The position numbers were made by a program, and so were the translations under genes. A DNA stretch of 64,000 nt, taken from positions 62,001-126,000 of the forward strand of contig NZ_JAMFLI010000001.1 in assembly GCF_023502145.1 (NCBI RefSeq), written 5' to 3'. The notes beneath the pieces were generated by a model. The model did no database searches. It worked only from the letters and a program-made list of their open reading frames with translations, and was not told the DNA's origin. This DNA is from Craterilacuibacter sp. RT1T (GTDB lineage Bacteria; Pseudomonadota; Gammaproteobacteria; Burkholderiales; Chromobacteriaceae). This document shows, one piece after another, positions 49,879 to 59,984 of the stretch (position 1 is the stretch's first letter; each line of letters begins with the position of its first letter).

Positions 49879-50946
49879 TTAATTGGCCAGATATTTTTCA
49901 GGATTTACCGGTTTACCGTATTCTCGGATTTCGAAATGCAGCTTGACCTGATCCGTATCCGTATTGCCCATGGTGGCTATTTTTTGCCCCTTTTTGATAC
50001 TTTGCCCTTCCTTGACCAACAACTCGTCATTGTGTGCATAGGCCGACAGGAAAACCTTGTCATGCTTGATGATAATCAGCTTGCCATAGCCCTTGAGTCC
50101 GCTACCGCTATAGACCACCTTGCCATCGCCGGCGGCAATCACGTTTTGTCCCAGTTTTCCACCAATATCCAAGCCCTTGTTTTGCTCGGAAAAGCGGCGA
50201 ACGACTTTGCCTTCGGTTGGCCAGATCCAGCCTATGCTGCTGTCCAGTGCCGGTTTGTTACTGTTTGCACTGGCCGCGGGTTCCGTTGCCGCGACAGCAG
50301 GCTTGGCGACGGGTGGCACGACCTTGGCCGCTGGCGGCGCGATGACCGGTGTTTTGATGACCGGTGTGCTGACCGTTGCAGCTGCCGTTGCTGCCATTTG
50401 TCCTTCGCTTTTTTGCCCCAGCTCCTTAAGTGCATTCTCGCTATAAGGCAATTTCAAGGCTTTGGGGTAGCGTTTGAGCGTGGCACTGTCTGTGGGTGTC
50501 ACTGCCGTGCTGGTATTGCCGCTACCGACTTGTCTGATGCCCGCATCGGCAGTCATGGTGCCCGGTGGGCTCAGGCGTAAGACTTGTCCGACCTTGATAT
50601 CAAAGCCATCCAGACCGTTCCATTGGGCGACATCCTGATGGCGCAAACCATTGTTAAGGGAAATCCGGTACAGGTTTTCACCCGCCTGTACGGTGTGGCT
50701 CGATTCTCCGCTGCGGTTGATCGTTACTGGTTTGGCGCTATTGCCGGGCATCGCCAATGGCGTTGTTTCGGCATTTTCCACATTGACCGCACGGGAGGGG
50801 AGCGTTTGTGTGCTTCTTGTCTCCTGTGCGGAAATAATGGGAGCCGGGCTATGTGATGTTTGTGCACATGCGCTCAGTAGTAACGAAGAGCAGGTGCCTA
50901 ATATTGTTAAGTTTCGGTTTATTCTATTGTGCATCTTGTTCTGCAT
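49879..50946 (-). CDS. nlpD: NlpD-type lipoprotein with LysM and LytM/M23 domains
   Basis: The 355-aa lipoprotein has a signal peptide ending in the lipobox LLLSAC, a LysM domain (about 83-128; HTVQAGENLYRIS), an Ala/Pro/Val-rich linker and a C-terminal M23 (LytM) domain. The M23 zinc ligands are missing: NKGLD replaces HxGxD and KLHFEI replaces HxH. It should therefore act as an activator of cell-wall amidases in division, as in E. coli NlpD. Met5 is an alternative start. The upstream gene pcm is 78 bases away. Confidence 0.93.
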   Translation of the reverse strand: MQNKMHNRINRNLTILGTCSSLLLSACAQTSHSPAPIISAQETRSTQTLPSRAVNVENAETTPLAMPGNSAKPVTINRSGESSHTVQAGENLYRISLNNGLRHQDVAQWNGLDGFDIKVGQVLRLSPPGTMTADAGIRQVGSGNTSTAVTPTDSATLKRYPKALKLPYSENALKELGQKSEGQMAATAAATVSTPVIKTPVIAPPAAKVVPPVAKPAVAATEPAASANSNKPALDSSIGWIWPTEGKVVRRFSEQNKGLDIGGKLGQNVIAAGDGKVVYSGSGLKGYGKLIIIKHDKVFLSAYAHNDELLVKEGQSIKKGQKIATMGNTDTDQVKLHFEIREYGKPVNPEKYLAN

Positions 50947-51024
50947 GATTCTTTATATGCCGTATGGCTTTCGGTGTAAATAATCTAGACGGCAGACTGT
51001 CGTTTTTGTGCCAGTGCGTCTGCG

Positions 51025-51693
51025 TTAAATCCGTCCGGGGAGTAGGGGGACAAATTTTACGGGATCCAGCCGGGTTTGCCGGATGCCGCTTGCCGTTTTT
51101 TCAAGCAACAGTAAATGCTGCTCTTGCTCACCCAGTGGCATGATCATCCGTCCGTTTTCCGCCAGCTGCTCCAGTAGTAATGCCGGAACGGTGCTGGCGG
51201 CACAGGTCATGATGATTCCATCGAATGGCGCCGTTTCCGGCAGGCCTGCATGACCATCGCCATGCAGAAGGCGTGCATGGATCAGCCGTGCCGCGCGCAG
51301 ATTGCGTCTGGCTTTTTCCAGCAAGGCACCCTGGCGTTCGATTGAATACACCTCGGCACCGGTTTGCAGCAGCACGGCGCTTTGGTAGCCGCAACCGGTA
51401 CCGATCTCAAGAATGCGTCCGGGGGCGCGTCCGGTGATGAGTAGCTCGGTCATGCGGGCTACGGTAAAGGGCTGCGATATGGTCTGTCCGTGCCCGATAG
51501 GCAGGGAAACGTCATCATAGGCGCGACTGGCGAGTGCTTCATCGACAAACAGGTGGCGTGGCACCTGACTCATCGCGGTCAATACGCGCTCATCGCAAAT
51601 GCCGCGCTGGCGCAAGCGTTCGCTCATGCGCAGCCGCGTGCGTTCGGACAGCATGCCCCAAGCTGCAGTGGGCTGACTTACGGCTGTAGCCAT
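51025..51693 (-). CDS. pcm: Protein-L-isoaspartate O-methyltransferase
   Basis: The 222-aa SAM-dependent enzyme repairs damaged isoaspartyl residues. The SAM motif I is [14 protein letters not shown], preceded by [17 protein letters not shown], the family signature, and VPRHLFVD. The start overlaps the end of surE by 16 bases, so the two are coupled. Place in surE-pcm-nlpD-rpoS matches stationary-phase survival genes. Confidence 0.95.
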   Translation of the reverse strand: MATAVSQPTAAWGMLSERTRLRMSERLRQRGICDERVLTAMSQVPRHLFVDEALASRAYDDVSLPIGHGQTISQPFTVARMTELLITGRAPGRILEIGTGCGYQSAVLLQTGAEVYSIERQGALLEKARRNLRAARLIHARLLHGDGHAGLPETAPFDGIIMTCAASTVPALLLEQLAENGRMIMPLGEQEQHLLLLEKTASGIRQTRLDPVKFVPLLPGRI

Positions 51694-52421
51694 GACTTGA
51701 TCCCGTCCAGCTGGTCGTAGGCTGTCAGGTCTATCATCAGCGGTGTGATTGAGGCATGGTGATTGGCCACTGCGTAGAAGTCCGTTCCTTCTCCCGCGTC
51801 CTGGGCAGACCCTACCGTGCCGACCCAGTAAACCTTGTCACCGCGCGGGCTGACGCTCTGAACGACGGGTTCGGCATGGTGGCGTCTCCCTAGGCGGGTG
51901 ACCAAGCTGCCTTGCAGTGCGTCAAGTGGAATGTCGGGTATGTTGACATTGAGCAGGGTCGGGCGGGAGAAGGGACGGCTACATAGGCGTTCAAGCAACT
52001 CGTCGACGACATGGGCTGCCGTTGCAAAATTATCGCCCGAGCGACCGCATAGAGAAACCGCAACCGAAGGGATGCCTAGCAGATAGCCTTCGGTCGCTGC
52101 GGCGACAGTGCCGGAGTAAATCGTGTCATCTCCCATATTGGCACCATGATTGATGCCGGAGAAGATGATATCAGGGCGAAAGTTGAGCAGGCCGGTTACT
52201 GCCAGATGGACGCAATCGGTGGGAGTTCCGTTGACGTAAAAAAAACCGTTGCCTGCTTGGCGCACGCTAAGTGGCCGATCCAGTGTCAGTGAATTGCTGG
52301 CTCCACTACGGTCACGCTCGGGAGCGACAACGACAACCTCGCCGTGACGTGCCAGCGTAGATGCCAGCGCGGCGATGCCGGGGGCAAAATAACCGTCGTC
52401 GTTGCTGATGAGAAATTTCAT
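51678..52421 (-). CDS. surE: 5'/3'-nucleotidase SurE
   Basis: The 247-aa metal-dependent phosphatase acts on nucleoside monophosphates during stationary-phase survival. The N-terminal [11 protein letters not shown] (metal-binding D8, D9), [13 protein letters not shown] and [19 protein letters not shown] are all conserved. The ATG at 52421 gives [11 protein letters not shown]; the upstream extension is not supported. A candidate promoter is seen in the 118-base gap upstream. Confidence 0.96.
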   Translation of the reverse strand: MKFLISNDDGYFAPGIAALASTLARHGEVVVVAPERDRSGASNSLTLDRPLSVRQAGNGFFYVNGTPTDCVHLAVTGLLNFRPDIIFSGINHGANMGDDTIYSGTVAAATEGYLLGIPSVAVSLCGRSGDNFATAAHVVDELLERLCSRPFSRPTLLNVNIPDIPLDALQGSLVTRLGRRHHAEPVVQSVSPRGDKVYWVGTVGSAQDAGEGTDFYAVANHHASITPLMIDLTAYDQLDGIKSWLQP

Positions 52422-52446
52422 GCAAATTCTCCGAGTGACCGCCTGA

Positions 52447-52474
52447 TTGTATCCTTGCTGCTTACCGTCACAAC
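52447..52474 (-). promoter_or_regulatory. Candidate promoter for surE-pcm-nlpD-rpoS
   Basis: On the minus strand TTGTGA (52469-52474) and TACAAT (52447-52452) are 16 bases apart, about 25 bases before the surE start. It overlaps one arm of the inverted repeat at 52456-52502. Confidence 0.4.
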
Positions 52475-52502
52475 AGCACAGAGCGACGGTAAGCAAGCAA
52501 CC
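52456..52502. repeat. Inverted repeat between nadA and surE
   Basis: TTGCTGCTTACCGTC (52456-52470) pairs with GACGGTAAGCAAGCAA (52487-52502ff.) with one bulged base and a 16-base loop. There is no T-run. It may mark the end of nadA mRNA. Confidence 0.55.
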
Positions 52503-52539
52503 TGTTGTAAAACAGGCATAGGTATAAAGGCAAGGGTGC

Positions 52540-53457
52540 TTAGGCGTAATAACGCTGGCTGAAGTCGAGCATGCGTTCTATCGGCAGGCGGGCTGCCGCC
52601 ATTTCCGCCTCGCTCAGGTAATCTATTTCCTGTCCTTCGCCTTGCTGTGCCCGGCGCACGGCCTCTATGGTGTTCATTTTCATATAGGGGCAGGAGTTGC
52701 ACTGGCAACCGGCGTAGATCGGCGCTTGGCGCAGGTCGAGGTCGGGACGTGCCAGCCCCATGTTGTACAGAATACCATCTTCGGTCGCGACAAAAATCAC
52801 GGCTTTCGGGTCATCGGCATAGGCTTTGACCCAATTGAGCATGCCGGATGTCGAGCCGACATAATCGGCTTTTTGCAATACCGGCAGCGGGCTTTCCGGG
52901 TGGGCGATCAGGAATTTTTTGCCCGAAACGGCATTGAATGCCTCAGTTAACGCCGCTTCATTGAATTTGTCGTGTACTTCGCAGACTGCCGACCAAAGCG
53001 GCATATCGTAGCCGTATTGGTAATTCAGGTAGGCACCCATATTGCGGTCCGGCGAGAAAATGACTTTTTTCCCTTCGGCATAAAGATGCGCGATGATATC
53101 GTCAACATTACGGCTGGTGACAATCCAGTCTGACAGTGCTTTGTGTTGCGCGCTCGAATTGATATACGACACATGGACATGGTCGGGGTGGCTCTCCCGC
53201 CAGCGTTTGAGCGCCACAATATCGGTCTGGGTGACTAGAGAGCAAGTCGAGCCTGCGTCCGGCAAAATAACGGTTGCGGCCGGATTGAGGATTTTGGCTG
53301 TTTCCGCCATAAAGCGCACGCCGGCAAAAACAATGATGTCAGCCTCGGCTTCGCGTGCAAACAGCGACAGCTCCAGACTGTCCCCCACCTTATCAGCCAT
53401 CTGCTGGATTTCCGGTTGGGTGTAGTAGTGGGCTAGTGTGACGACTCGTTTCGTCAT
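52540..53457 (-). CDS. nadA: Quinolinate synthase A
   Basis: The 305-aa [4Fe-4S] enzyme condenses iminoaspartate with dihydroxyacetone phosphate in NAD synthesis. Conserved parts: [24 protein letters not shown] at the N terminus (in part), cluster cysteines Cys72 (DAGSTCSL), Cys159 (SAVCEVH) and one of the CQCNSC group (Cys251, 253, 256). It is the short (about 300 aa) form. The ATG at 53457 is chosen by similarity, but its ribosome site is weak (GGAG about 15 bases upstream), so a start up to 21 codons earlier is possible. No nadB or nadC is adjacent. Confidence 0.92.
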   Translation of the reverse strand: MTKRVVTLAHYYTQPEIQQMADKVGDSLELSLFAREAEADIIVFAGVRFMAETAKILNPAATVILPDAGSTCSLVTQTDIVALKRWRESHPDHVHVSYINSSAQHKALSDWIVTSRNVDDIIAHLYAEGKKVIFSPDRNMGAYLNYQYGYDMPLWSAVCEVHDKFNEAALTEAFNAVSGKKFLIAHPESPLPVLQKADYVGSTSGMLNWVKAYADDPKAVIFVATEDGILYNMGLARPDLDLRQAPIYAGCQCNSCPYMKMNTIEAVRRAQQGEGQEIDYLSEAEMAAARLPIERMLDFSQRYYA

Positions 53458-53778
53458 GATGGCTTTATATACTCCGGTGACTACCGCACAACACTCGACG
53501 CGGGCTTTGTTGCGGCGCAATATCCAAGGTGAAAGTGGAAGAGCGTAACAAGTTTGCGGGCGCTAGGCTAGCTGTGGCAAGTACCACTTGTTGCGATGAA
53601 TGTTATCGGTTCATGCTTGTCGGTGTAGTCAATAATCATAAACCGGTGTCGGCCAAGCTATGTGATTGCACGAAGGCGGTTTTTTCGATGCCACCTCGCA
53701 TATGCATTTATATCCCGCGTGTCGCCCTTGACAGCGGCATGAGGCCATTATTTTGCTGGGTTTTTTTAGAAGAGTCCC
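53458..53778. other. Gene-free interval before the Pat-type gene
   Basis: These 321 bases carry the divergent starts of nadA and the Pat-type gene. A frame of 134 codons crosses part of it but overlaps the real gene, is Cys-rich and unlike any family I know. A TTGACA is at 53728-53733, with TATTTT 15 bases later, a possible promoter for the downstream gene. Nothing else is recognised. Confidence 0.4.
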
Positions 53779-56454
53779 ATGAAGCCCCACTATCTTACTT
53801 CATTGTTTTCTCCGCGCAGTGTGGCGGTCATCGGTGCCAGCGATACGCCAGGCTCGGTTGGGCAGGCCGTTTTTGCCAATCTGCTGGCTGGAAATTTTCA
53901 GGGAAAACTCTATCCGGTCAATCTGAACCATAAGACGGTAGGCGGTATCGCCGCCGTAGCGTCTGTGCGTCAGATCGAGCCGGATGTGGAGTTGGCGGTG
54001 GTTACGACTCCCTTGCGCAGCTTGCCGGCAATTATGAAGGATTGCGGTAAGAAAGGCGTAAAAGCAATGCTGCTGGCCAAGGAGTTTTCCGACAGCGAGC
54101 AGATCGAGCGTGAAATCATGGCCGAGGCCATGTCTATTGCCAGTCATTACGGCATCCGTGTGCTGGGGCCGAATGTGCTGGGGCTGATGCGCCCCGTAGC
54201 GGGGTTTAATGCCACGAATTACACCAGTAAGGTGAAAACGGGCAATTTGGCCCTGGTGTCGCAGTCTTCCGCCCTATGTACCGCGATGCTGGACTGGGCC
54301 GACAGCAAAGGAATCGGTTTTTCCAGTGTGATATCGGTCGGCACGGCACTGGACGTAGAGTTTGGCGAGATACTGGACTATCTGGTCGCAGACACGTTTA
54401 CCCAAGGCATCTTGTTGCATGTGCATCATATTCATGATGCCCGGCGCTTTATGAGCGCTCTGCGTGCCGCTGCGCGTACCAAGCCGGTGGTGGTGATCAA
54501 GTCTGGCCGCTATGAAAGCCAGGAGGCGGGGGTACTGGCATCCAGTCATTTGATTGATGGCAATGATGTCTTCGATGTTGCCTTGTCGCGCGCCGGTGTG
54601 TTGCAGGTGCAAACCATTGCCCAGTTGTTTACTGCGGCCAAGATGCTGGCGGCTAAATACCGTATTTCCGGCAGGCGTCTGGCTATTGTGACCAATGGCA
54701 TCGGCCCGGGAATTTTGGCTGCTGATAGTGCCTGGACTTATGGCGTCGAACTCGCTCAGTTGTCGGCCCAAACATTAAGCCAGCTGGATGATGTGTTGCC
54801 CCGTAACTGGTCGCGGGCAAACCCGGTCGATATTATTGGCGATGCTTCGCCCATGCGTTTTCGTAGCGGGGTTAAAGCGTGTCTGGATGACCCTGGGGTG
54901 GATGGCGTCTTGGTTATTTTTACGCCGCAAGCCGGAACTGATCATTTGACTACGGCGCAACTAATGGTGGGCTTGCAGCGCGAGTCATCCAAACCGATAT
55001 TTTTGTCTTGGCTGGGGGATGCCAAGGTATCCGAGAGCCGGGAGCTGTTTTCCAAGGCCAAATGCGCACATTTTCGCGCGCCTGAATTCGCCGTCGAGGT
55101 ATTCCGCAATCTGGCGGCCTATCACGATAACCAGCAGTTGCTATTGCAAACGCCAGGTCCGCTGGAGGGGGCGCTGCATGAGCCGGATGTGGCTGCGGCA
55201 CGCGCCGTGATTGCCGATGTGTTGGCGCAGGGGAGAGCCGTCTTGTCGGAACGCGAGTCTAAGGCTGTGCTGGCAAGCTTTGGTATTCCGGTCAACCCGA
55301 CATTGCTGGCGACGACAGAAGATGAAGCGGTCGCCCTGGCTGCGGCCATCGGCTATCCGGTCGTGCTTAAGATCGATTCGCCCGACATTATGTATAAATC
55401 GGACGTTAGTGGTGTCGAGCTGAATATCAGCAACGAGGCGACATTGCGCCAGGCTTTTGTCTCCATCTGGCAGCGGGCGCAAGCGGTCAAGCCGGATGCC
55501 CGCATCGCCGGGGTGTCGGTGCAGGCCATGAAAAAATACCGTTATGCGCGCGAGGTCATGGTCGGCGTTGCGCATGATTCGGTGTTTGGCCCAGTCGTCG
55601 CTTTTGGTGCCGGCGGTATCGCCGTCGAGGTGTTGCAGGATCGCGCCTTGGCTTTGCCGCCTTTGAATGCCTATCTGGTGCGGCGCATGATTGCCAGAAC
55701 CCGCGTTAGTAAAGTACTCGGTCCTTTCCGCAATCTGCCCGAGGTCGATCACGATGCTTTGCATAATGTCTTGCTGCGGGTGTCGGAGATGGTTTGCGAA
55801 CTGCCCGAAGTGCGCGAACTGGAGATCAATCCGCTCTTGGTGGATGAACACGGGGTGATGGTGCTGGATGCCAGCATTATCCTGCACGCGGTGCCTGTCG
55901 GGCGTAAACGCTATCAGCATATGGCGATCATGCCTTACCCGACCCATATGGTGAAGCAGGTCTGCCTGAAGGATGAAACCGAGGTCCTTATCCGGCCGGT
56001 ACGCCCGGAAGATGCGGATATGCAGCAAGCCTTTGTGCGCAATCTGTCGGAAGAGAGTCGCTACAACCGCTATCTGTCCAGTATCAAGCAGCTATCGCAG
56101 CAGGTGCTGGTGCGCTTCACCCAGCTTGATTACGACCGCGAAATGGCGCTGGCCATGGTGCGCGAACGGGATGGCAGCGAAGAAATGCTGGCTGTTGCCC
56201 GTTTTATTACCGACCCGGATATGGAGTCGTGCGAGTTTGCACTGGAGGTTGGCGACTCGTGGCAAGGCAAAGGCATAGGCTATGTGCTGATGGATGCATT
56301 ATTTGATGCCGCGCGTATGCAAGGGCTGAAAATCATGCATGGCGAGGTGCTGGCGGCGAATAAAGGGATGCTGAAACTGATGCAAAAGCTGGGCTTTGAA
56401 GTCACGGTGCATCCGGAAGACAGGGCGCTGACGCTGGTCAGCAAGGTGTTATGA
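53779..56454 (+). CDS. Pat-type acyltransferase: acyl-CoA synthetase (ADP-forming)-like plus GNAT domain
   Basis: The 891-aa protein has a CoA-binding domain (about 1-130; SVAVIGASDTPGSVGQAVF), a succinyl-CoA-ligase-like domain, an ATP-grasp domain (about 485-700; VLKIDSPDIMYKSDVSGVEL) and a C-terminal GNAT acetyltransferase (about 730-885; DSWQGKGIGYVLMDAL). This layout is that of Pat/YfiQ, which acetylates lysines of metabolic enzymes such as acetyl-CoA synthetase, with the synthetase part sensing acetyl-CoA. Whether the synthetase half is active cannot be told. No typical partner (acs, cobB) is in the window. Confidence 0.87.
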   Translation: MKPHYLTSLFSPRSVAVIGASDTPGSVGQAVFANLLAGNFQGKLYPVNLNHKTVGGIAAVASVRQIEPDVELAVVTTPLRSLPAIMKDCGKKGVKAMLLAKEFSDSEQIEREIMAEAMSIASHYGIRVLGPNVLGLMRPVAGFNATNYTSKVKTGNLALVSQSSALCTAMLDWADSKGIGFSSVISVGTALDVEFGEILDYLVADTFTQGILLHVHHIHDARRFMSALRAAARTKPVVVIKSGRYESQEAGVLASSHLIDGNDVFDVALSRAGVLQVQTIAQLFTAAKMLAAKYRISGRRLAIVTNGIGPGILAADSAWTYGVELAQLSAQTLSQLDDVLPRNWSRANPVDIIGDASPMRFRSGVKACLDDPGVDGVLVIFTPQAGTDHLTTAQLMVGLQRESSKPIFLSWLGDAKVSESRELFSKAKCAHFRAPEFAVEVFRNLAAYHDNQQLLLQTPGPLEGALHEPDVAAARAVIADVLAQGRAVLSERESKAVLASFGIPVNPTLLATTEDEAVALAAAIGYPVVLKIDSPDIMYKSDVSGVELNISNEATLRQAFVSIWQRAQAVKPDARIAGVSVQAMKKYRYAREVMVGVAHDSVFGPVVAFGAGGIAVEVLQDRALALPPLNAYLVRRMIARTRVSKVLGPFRNLPEVDHDALHNVLLRVSEMVCELPEVRELEINPLLVDEHGVMVLDASIILHAVPVGRKRYQHMAIMPYPTHMVKQVCLKDETEVLIRPVRPEDADMQQAFVRNLSEESRYNRYLSSIKQLSQQVLVRFTQLDYDREMALAMVRERDGSEEMLAVARFITDPDMESCEFALEVGDSWQGKGIGYVLMDALFDAARMQGLKIMHGEVLAANKGMLKLMQKLGFEVTVHPEDRALTLVSKVL

Positions 56455-56487
56455 GGGCGGGCAAGGGGGTGATGCAGGAATAAACAC

Positions 56488-56517
56488 TTGCCAGATAAAG
56501 AAAAATTGCCCTAGAAT
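56488..56517 (+). promoter_or_regulatory. Candidate promoter for rpsP-rimM-trmD-rplS
   Basis: TTGCCA (56488-56493) and TAGAAT (56512-56517) are 18 bases apart, giving a start about 38 bases before the rpsP ATG. Confidence 0.6.
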
Positions 56518-56561
56518 TGCACGCTTTTCTACGTTCCGATTTCATTCAAGGACTATCGACA

Positions 56562-56813
56562 ATGGTAGTAATTCGTCTGTCTCGCGGTGGTTCCAAGAAC
56601 CGTCCGTTCTACAACATCGTTGTTACCGATTCCCGCAGCCGTCGTGATGGCCGCTTTATCGAGCGCGTTGGCTTCTACAACCCAGTTGCAAACGAAAAAG
56701 AAGAGCGCGTGCGCTTCACCATGGATCGTCTGAACCATTGGGTTGGCGTGGGTGCTCAGGTGTCCGACACCGTAGCCAAGCTGCTCAAGGAGCAGGCTAA
56801 GGCTGCTGCTTAA
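56562..56813 (+). CDS. rpsP: 30S ribosomal protein S16
   Basis: The 83-aa early-binding small-subunit protein is recognised by [21 protein letters not shown] (in part) and [11 protein letters not shown]. The ATG at 56562 has AAGGA 12 bases upstream; the longer frame is not needed. It is first in the conserved rpsP-rimM-trmD-rplS operon. Confidence 0.98.
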   Translation: MVVIRLSRGGSKNRPFYNIVVTDSRSRRDGRFIERVGFYNPVANEKEERVRFTMDRLNHWVGVGAQVSDTVAKLLKEQAKAAA

Positions 56814-56846
56814 CCGTTGGTGATTCAACTAGCGGGTAAGGACATT

Positions 56847-57353
56847 ATGCGCAGCGAAGATCTGGTCATCATGGGTTATGTCAGTGGTGCGTTTGGTGTA
56901 CGCGGCTGGGTGAAAGTCCATGCCGACACCGAATACGCCGATAGCCTGTTTGACTACCCGGTCTGGTGGCTGGGCAAAAATGGTAGCTTTAAAGCGTATA
57001 CCTTCGAAGAGGGTGCAGTTCATCCCAAGGCACTGGCAGCCAAACTGGCTGGTGTTGAAGGGCGTGATGCTGCCCACGCTTTGCGTGGATGCGAAATTGC
57101 CGTGCCGCGTGCGGAACTGCCTGAAACTGAAGAGGGCGAATACTACTGGTCCGATCTGATCGGTCTGGAAGTCGTCAACCAGGAAGGCGTGACGCTGGGC
57201 AAGGTAAAAAACTTGCTGGAAACCGGTGCCAATGATGTGCTGGTGCTGGCGGATGACGGGAAAGAGCGTTTGCTTCCCTTCGTCGATCAGGTTGTGTTGA
57301 ATGTTGACCTTGCAGCCGGCCGTATTTCGGTCGACTGGGGCGTCGATTTCTGA
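56847..57353 (+). CDS. rimM: Ribosome maturation factor RimM
   Basis: The 168-aa protein helps mature the 3' domain of 16S rRNA and binds S19. The N-terminal [17 protein letters not shown] and the C-terminal PRC-barrel ([34 protein letters not shown]) are typical. The ATG at 56847 with AAGGA upstream is preferred over an earlier TTG. It overlaps trmD by one base. Confidence 0.95.
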   Translation: MRSEDLVIMGYVSGAFGVRGWVKVHADTEYADSLFDYPVWWLGKNGSFKAYTFEEGAVHPKALAAKLAGVEGRDAAHALRGCEIAVPRAELPETEEGEYYWSDLIGLEVVNQEGVTLGKVKNLLETGANDVLVLADDGKERLLPFVDQVVLNVDLAAGRISVDWGVDF

Positions 57354-58120
57354 TGCAGATAGACGCGATCTCGCTGTTTCCCGAGATGTTCGATGCAGTC
57401 ACCCGTTTCGGCGTTAGCCGGCGCGCGGTGGAGCTGGGCATCTGTGATTTTTCCGCGTGGAATCCGCGGGACTTCACTAGCAATAACTATCGTACGATAG
57501 ATGACCGGCCTTATGGCGGTGGCCCCGGCATGCTGATGCTGATCGAGCCTTTAGTCGCTGCGCTTGACGCGGCACGGGCAAGGCAGCAGGCACAGGGCGC
57601 CGCAACGAGTCATGTCGTTTATTTGTCGCCACAAGGACGGGCACTGGATCACCGCAAGGCGGTCGAGTTGTCGCAACGTCCGGGTCTCATTCTCTTGTGC
57701 GGGCGCTATGAAGGCGTCGACGAGCGTTTGATCGAGAGCGAAGTCGACGAGGAAATTTCCATCGGCGACTATGTGCTGTCGGGGGGCGAGTTACCGGCGA
57801 TGGTGCTGATGGATACGGTGTTGCGGTTGTTGCCCGGCGTGCTGGGTGACGCGCAGTCGGCGAGTGAAGACTCGTTTGCCGACGGACTGCTGGACTGTCC
57901 GCATTACACACGACCGGAAGAGTACCGGGGGATGAGGGTGCCGGACGTATTGATGTCCGGTAATCATGCCCTGATTGCAAAATGGCGACTTAAACAGTCG
58001 TTGGGCCGTACCTGGTTACGCCGCCCCGACTTGTTGCAGGGCCGTACATTATCAAAACAGGAATCTCGGCTGCTGGCAGAGTATCAGCAGGAACAAGATT
58101 CCCAGAAAGCGGAGCATTAA
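57353..58120 (+). CDS. trmD: tRNA (guanine-37-N1)-methyltransferase TrmD
   Basis: The 255-aa SPOUT enzyme makes m1G37, which prevents frameshifting. Knot and substrate motifs are present: [48 protein letters not shown] and [15 protein letters not shown]. The start overlaps the rimM stop (TGATG). It ends one base before rplS. Confidence 0.97.
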   Translation: MQIDAISLFPEMFDAVTRFGVSRRAVELGICDFSAWNPRDFTSNNYRTIDDRPYGGGPGMLMLIEPLVAALDAARARQQAQGAATSHVVYLSPQGRALDHRKAVELSQRPGLILLCGRYEGVDERLIESEVDEEISIGDYVLSGGELPAMVLMDTVLRLLPGVLGDAQSASEDSFADGLLDCPHYTRPEEYRGMRVPDVLMSGNHALIAKWRLKQSLGRTWLRRPDLLQGRTLSKQESRLLAEYQQEQDSQKAEH

Positions 58121-58121
58121 C

Positions 58122-58490
58122 ATGGATCTGATTCAACAACTCGAGCAAGAAGAAATTGCCCGTCTGGGCAAGACCATTCCTGAATTCGCACCAGGTGACA
58201 CCGTTGTCATCCAGGTTAAAGTTAAGGAAGGTAACCGCGAGCGTCTGCAGGCTTACGAAGGTGTCGTAATCTCCAAGCGTAACCGTGGCCTGAACAGCTC
58301 TTTCATCGTGCGCAAAATGTCTGCCGGTGAAGGTGTTGAGCGTACTTTCCAGACTTACTCCCCGCTGCTGGCTACCATCGAAGTCAAGCGTCGTGGTGAC
58401 GTTCGTCGCGCCAAGCTGTACTACCTGCGCGGCCTGACCGGCAAGTCCGCACGTATCAAGGAAAAGCTGCCAGCACGCAAGGCACGCTAA
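58122..58490 (+). CDS. rplS: 50S ribosomal protein L19
   Basis: The 122-aa protein sits at the subunit interface. [22 protein letters not shown] and the C-terminal [18 protein letters not shown] are typical. The ATG at 58122 follows the trmD stop by one base; a long in-frame extension inside trmD is rejected. It is last in the operon and followed by a strong terminator. Confidence 0.98.
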   Translation: MDLIQQLEQEEIARLGKTIPEFAPGDTVVIQVKVKEGNRERLQAYEGVVISKRNRGLNSSFIVRKMSAGEGVERTFQTYSPLLATIEVKRRGDVRRAKLYYLRGLTGKSARIKEKLPARKAR

Positions 58491-58543
58491 TTGACCGCGG
58501 ACAGGATGTCCGCTGGCCAAACGACGGCTTTGCCGTCATGATG

Positions 58544-58572
58544 AAGCGCAAGGCATTCCTTGCGCTTTTTTT
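58544..58572 (+). terminator. Terminator after rplS
   Basis: AAGCGCAAGG (58544-58553), loop CATT, CCTTGCGCTT (58558-58567), then T to 58572. A smaller hairpin, GACGGC/GCCGTC, lies just upstream (58523-58537). Confidence 0.93.
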
Positions 58573-58582
58573 CGTTTCTAAG

Positions 58583-59047
58583 ATGACCTCCTATTCCGCC
58601 ATTATTCCCGCGCCCTTTGCCAGGCTGGGCATCCGTTGTTCGACCCAACACTTGCAAGGGATCGATTTTCTGCCCGCTGGTACGATGGTGCAGACGGCAG
58701 GCTCCGGCACGCTGGCCGCCGAAGTCACCCGACAGTTGCAGGCGTGGCTGCTGGATGCCGCCTTTTGTTTCGACTTGCCCTACCGCTTGCAGGGCACGCC
58801 ATTCCAGATGCGGGTATGGCAGGCCATTGCCGCCATTCCACCCGGGCAGACACTCAGTTACCAGCAGCTTGCCGCCAATATAGGATCGGTTGCGCGCGCG
58901 GTCGGCGGAGCGTGCGGACGCAATCCTTTACCCATTATTATTCCTTGCCACCGGGTGCTGGCAAAAAACGGTCTGGGTGGTTTCAACCTGTCGACCGGTC
59001 ACGAGATGCTGGCGATCAAGCGCTGGCTGCTTGCCCATGAACGCTAG
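58583..59047 (+). CDS. ogt: Methylated-DNA--protein-cysteine methyltransferase
   Basis: The 154-aa suicide repair protein takes the methyl group from O6-methylguanine onto its active-site Cys in PCHRV (in [17 protein letters not shown]). The DNA-binding helix region QRVWQAIA-type ([22 protein letters not shown]) is conserved. The ATG at 58583 gives [16 protein letters not shown]. An in-frame start at 58538 would translate through the terminator and is rejected. No clear ribosome site precedes 58583. It overlaps xerD by 11 bases. Confidence 0.9.
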   Translation: MTSYSAIIPAPFARLGIRCSTQHLQGIDFLPAGTMVQTAGSGTLAAEVTRQLQAWLLDAAFCFDLPYRLQGTPFQMRVWQAIAAIPPGQTLSYQQLAANIGSVARAVGGACGRNPLPIIIPCHRVLAKNGLGGFNLSTGHEMLAIKRWLLAHER

Positions 59048-59921
59048 TCTTGAGCTGATTGATGCCTTTCTGGACCGGTGCTTGCTGGCTGATGGTTTGT
59101 CGCGCAACACGCTGGATGCTTACCGGCGCGATCTGTGCAAGCTGGCGCAGCGTCTTGAGGCTCTGGAGACGAATCTGGTTGCTGTCGATGAGGCTGTGCT
59201 GGCGCAGGTACTGCTGCCGCAAGCGCAAGAGAGTGCGGCGACCCGTGCGCGGCTGATTTCGGCAGCGCGGCGTTTTTTTCGTCATCTGCTGGAAAGCGGT
59301 GTGCGCCGCAATGACCCGCTCAAGCGCCTGAAAGGGCCGCAGCCGGTACGCGCCTTGCCGCGTCCTTTGTCGGAAGCCAATGTGGAGGCCTTGCTGGAGG
59401 CACCCGATACCGCCAGTTTGCTGGGCTTGCGGGACAGGGCCATGTTCGAGCTGATGTATGCGACCGGGCTGCGCGTGTCCGAACTGGTGTCCTTGCAGTT
59501 GGGCGAGCTGGATCTGGTATCCGGCGTCGTGTCCACCATAGGCAAGGGCGACAAGCAAAGGCTGGTGCCCATGGGTGAGGTCGCGCAGGAGTGGTTATTG
59601 CGCTATCTGAACGAATCACGGCCGCTCTTGCTGGCGGGGGCGGCTTGCGATGATGTGTTTGTGACCGTCAGGCGTAGCCGTATGACGCGGCAGATGGCCT
59701 GGCTTCTGATTAAACGCTACGCGACGCAACTGGGTTTGAGTCATGTCAGCCCGCACACCTTGCGCCATGCTTTTGCCACGCATCTGGTCAACCATGGTGC
59801 CGATCTGCGCGTGGTACAGTTATTGCTCGGCCACGCCGATATTTCGACGACCCAGATCTATACCCATGTCGCCCGTGAGCGTTTGCGTCAGTTGCACCGG
59901 GCACACCACCCGCGCGGCTGA
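59037..59921 (+). CDS. xerD: Site-specific tyrosine recombinase XerD
   Basis: The 294-aa recombinase resolves chromosome dimers at dif with XerC. It has an N-terminal SAM-like core-binding domain (about 5-90) and a C-terminal catalytic domain with all residues present: Arg146 (ATGLRVSE), Lys173 (GKGDKQR), His240 and Arg243 ([10 protein letters not shown]), His266 (LLGHADIS) and Tyr275 (TQIYTHV). The ATG at 59037 lies inside the end of ogt, and the upstream extension is rejected. No adjacent xerC or integron features suggest it is a mobile integrase. Confidence 0.93.
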   Translation: MNASLELIDAFLDRCLLADGLSRNTLDAYRRDLCKLAQRLEALETNLVAVDEAVLAQVLLPQAQESAATRARLISAARRFFRHLLESGVRRNDPLKRLKGPQPVRALPRPLSEANVEALLEAPDTASLLGLRDRAMFELMYATGLRVSELVSLQLGELDLVSGVVSTIGKGDKQRLVPMGEVAQEWLLRYLNESRPLLLAGAACDDVFVTVRRSRMTRQMAWLLIKRYATQLGLSHVSPHTLRHAFATHLVNHGADLRVVQLLLGHADISTTQIYTHVARERLRQLHRAHHPRG

Positions 59922-59984
59922 TTTCGGCATCTACTCATGTTGACCTGCGTGGCGATTACATCGGCCATCAACTAGTCTGATGGC

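Noticed and set aside
53529-53933. 134-codon plus-strand frame before the Pat-type gene
   Set aside because: It overlaps the certain gene by more than 150 bases in another frame, has unusual Cys content and no recognised similarity.
59037-59921. xerD as a mobile-element integrase
   Set aside because: It is coupled to ogt, has no attachment site, tRNA target or cargo nearby, and its length and motifs fit chromosomal XerD.
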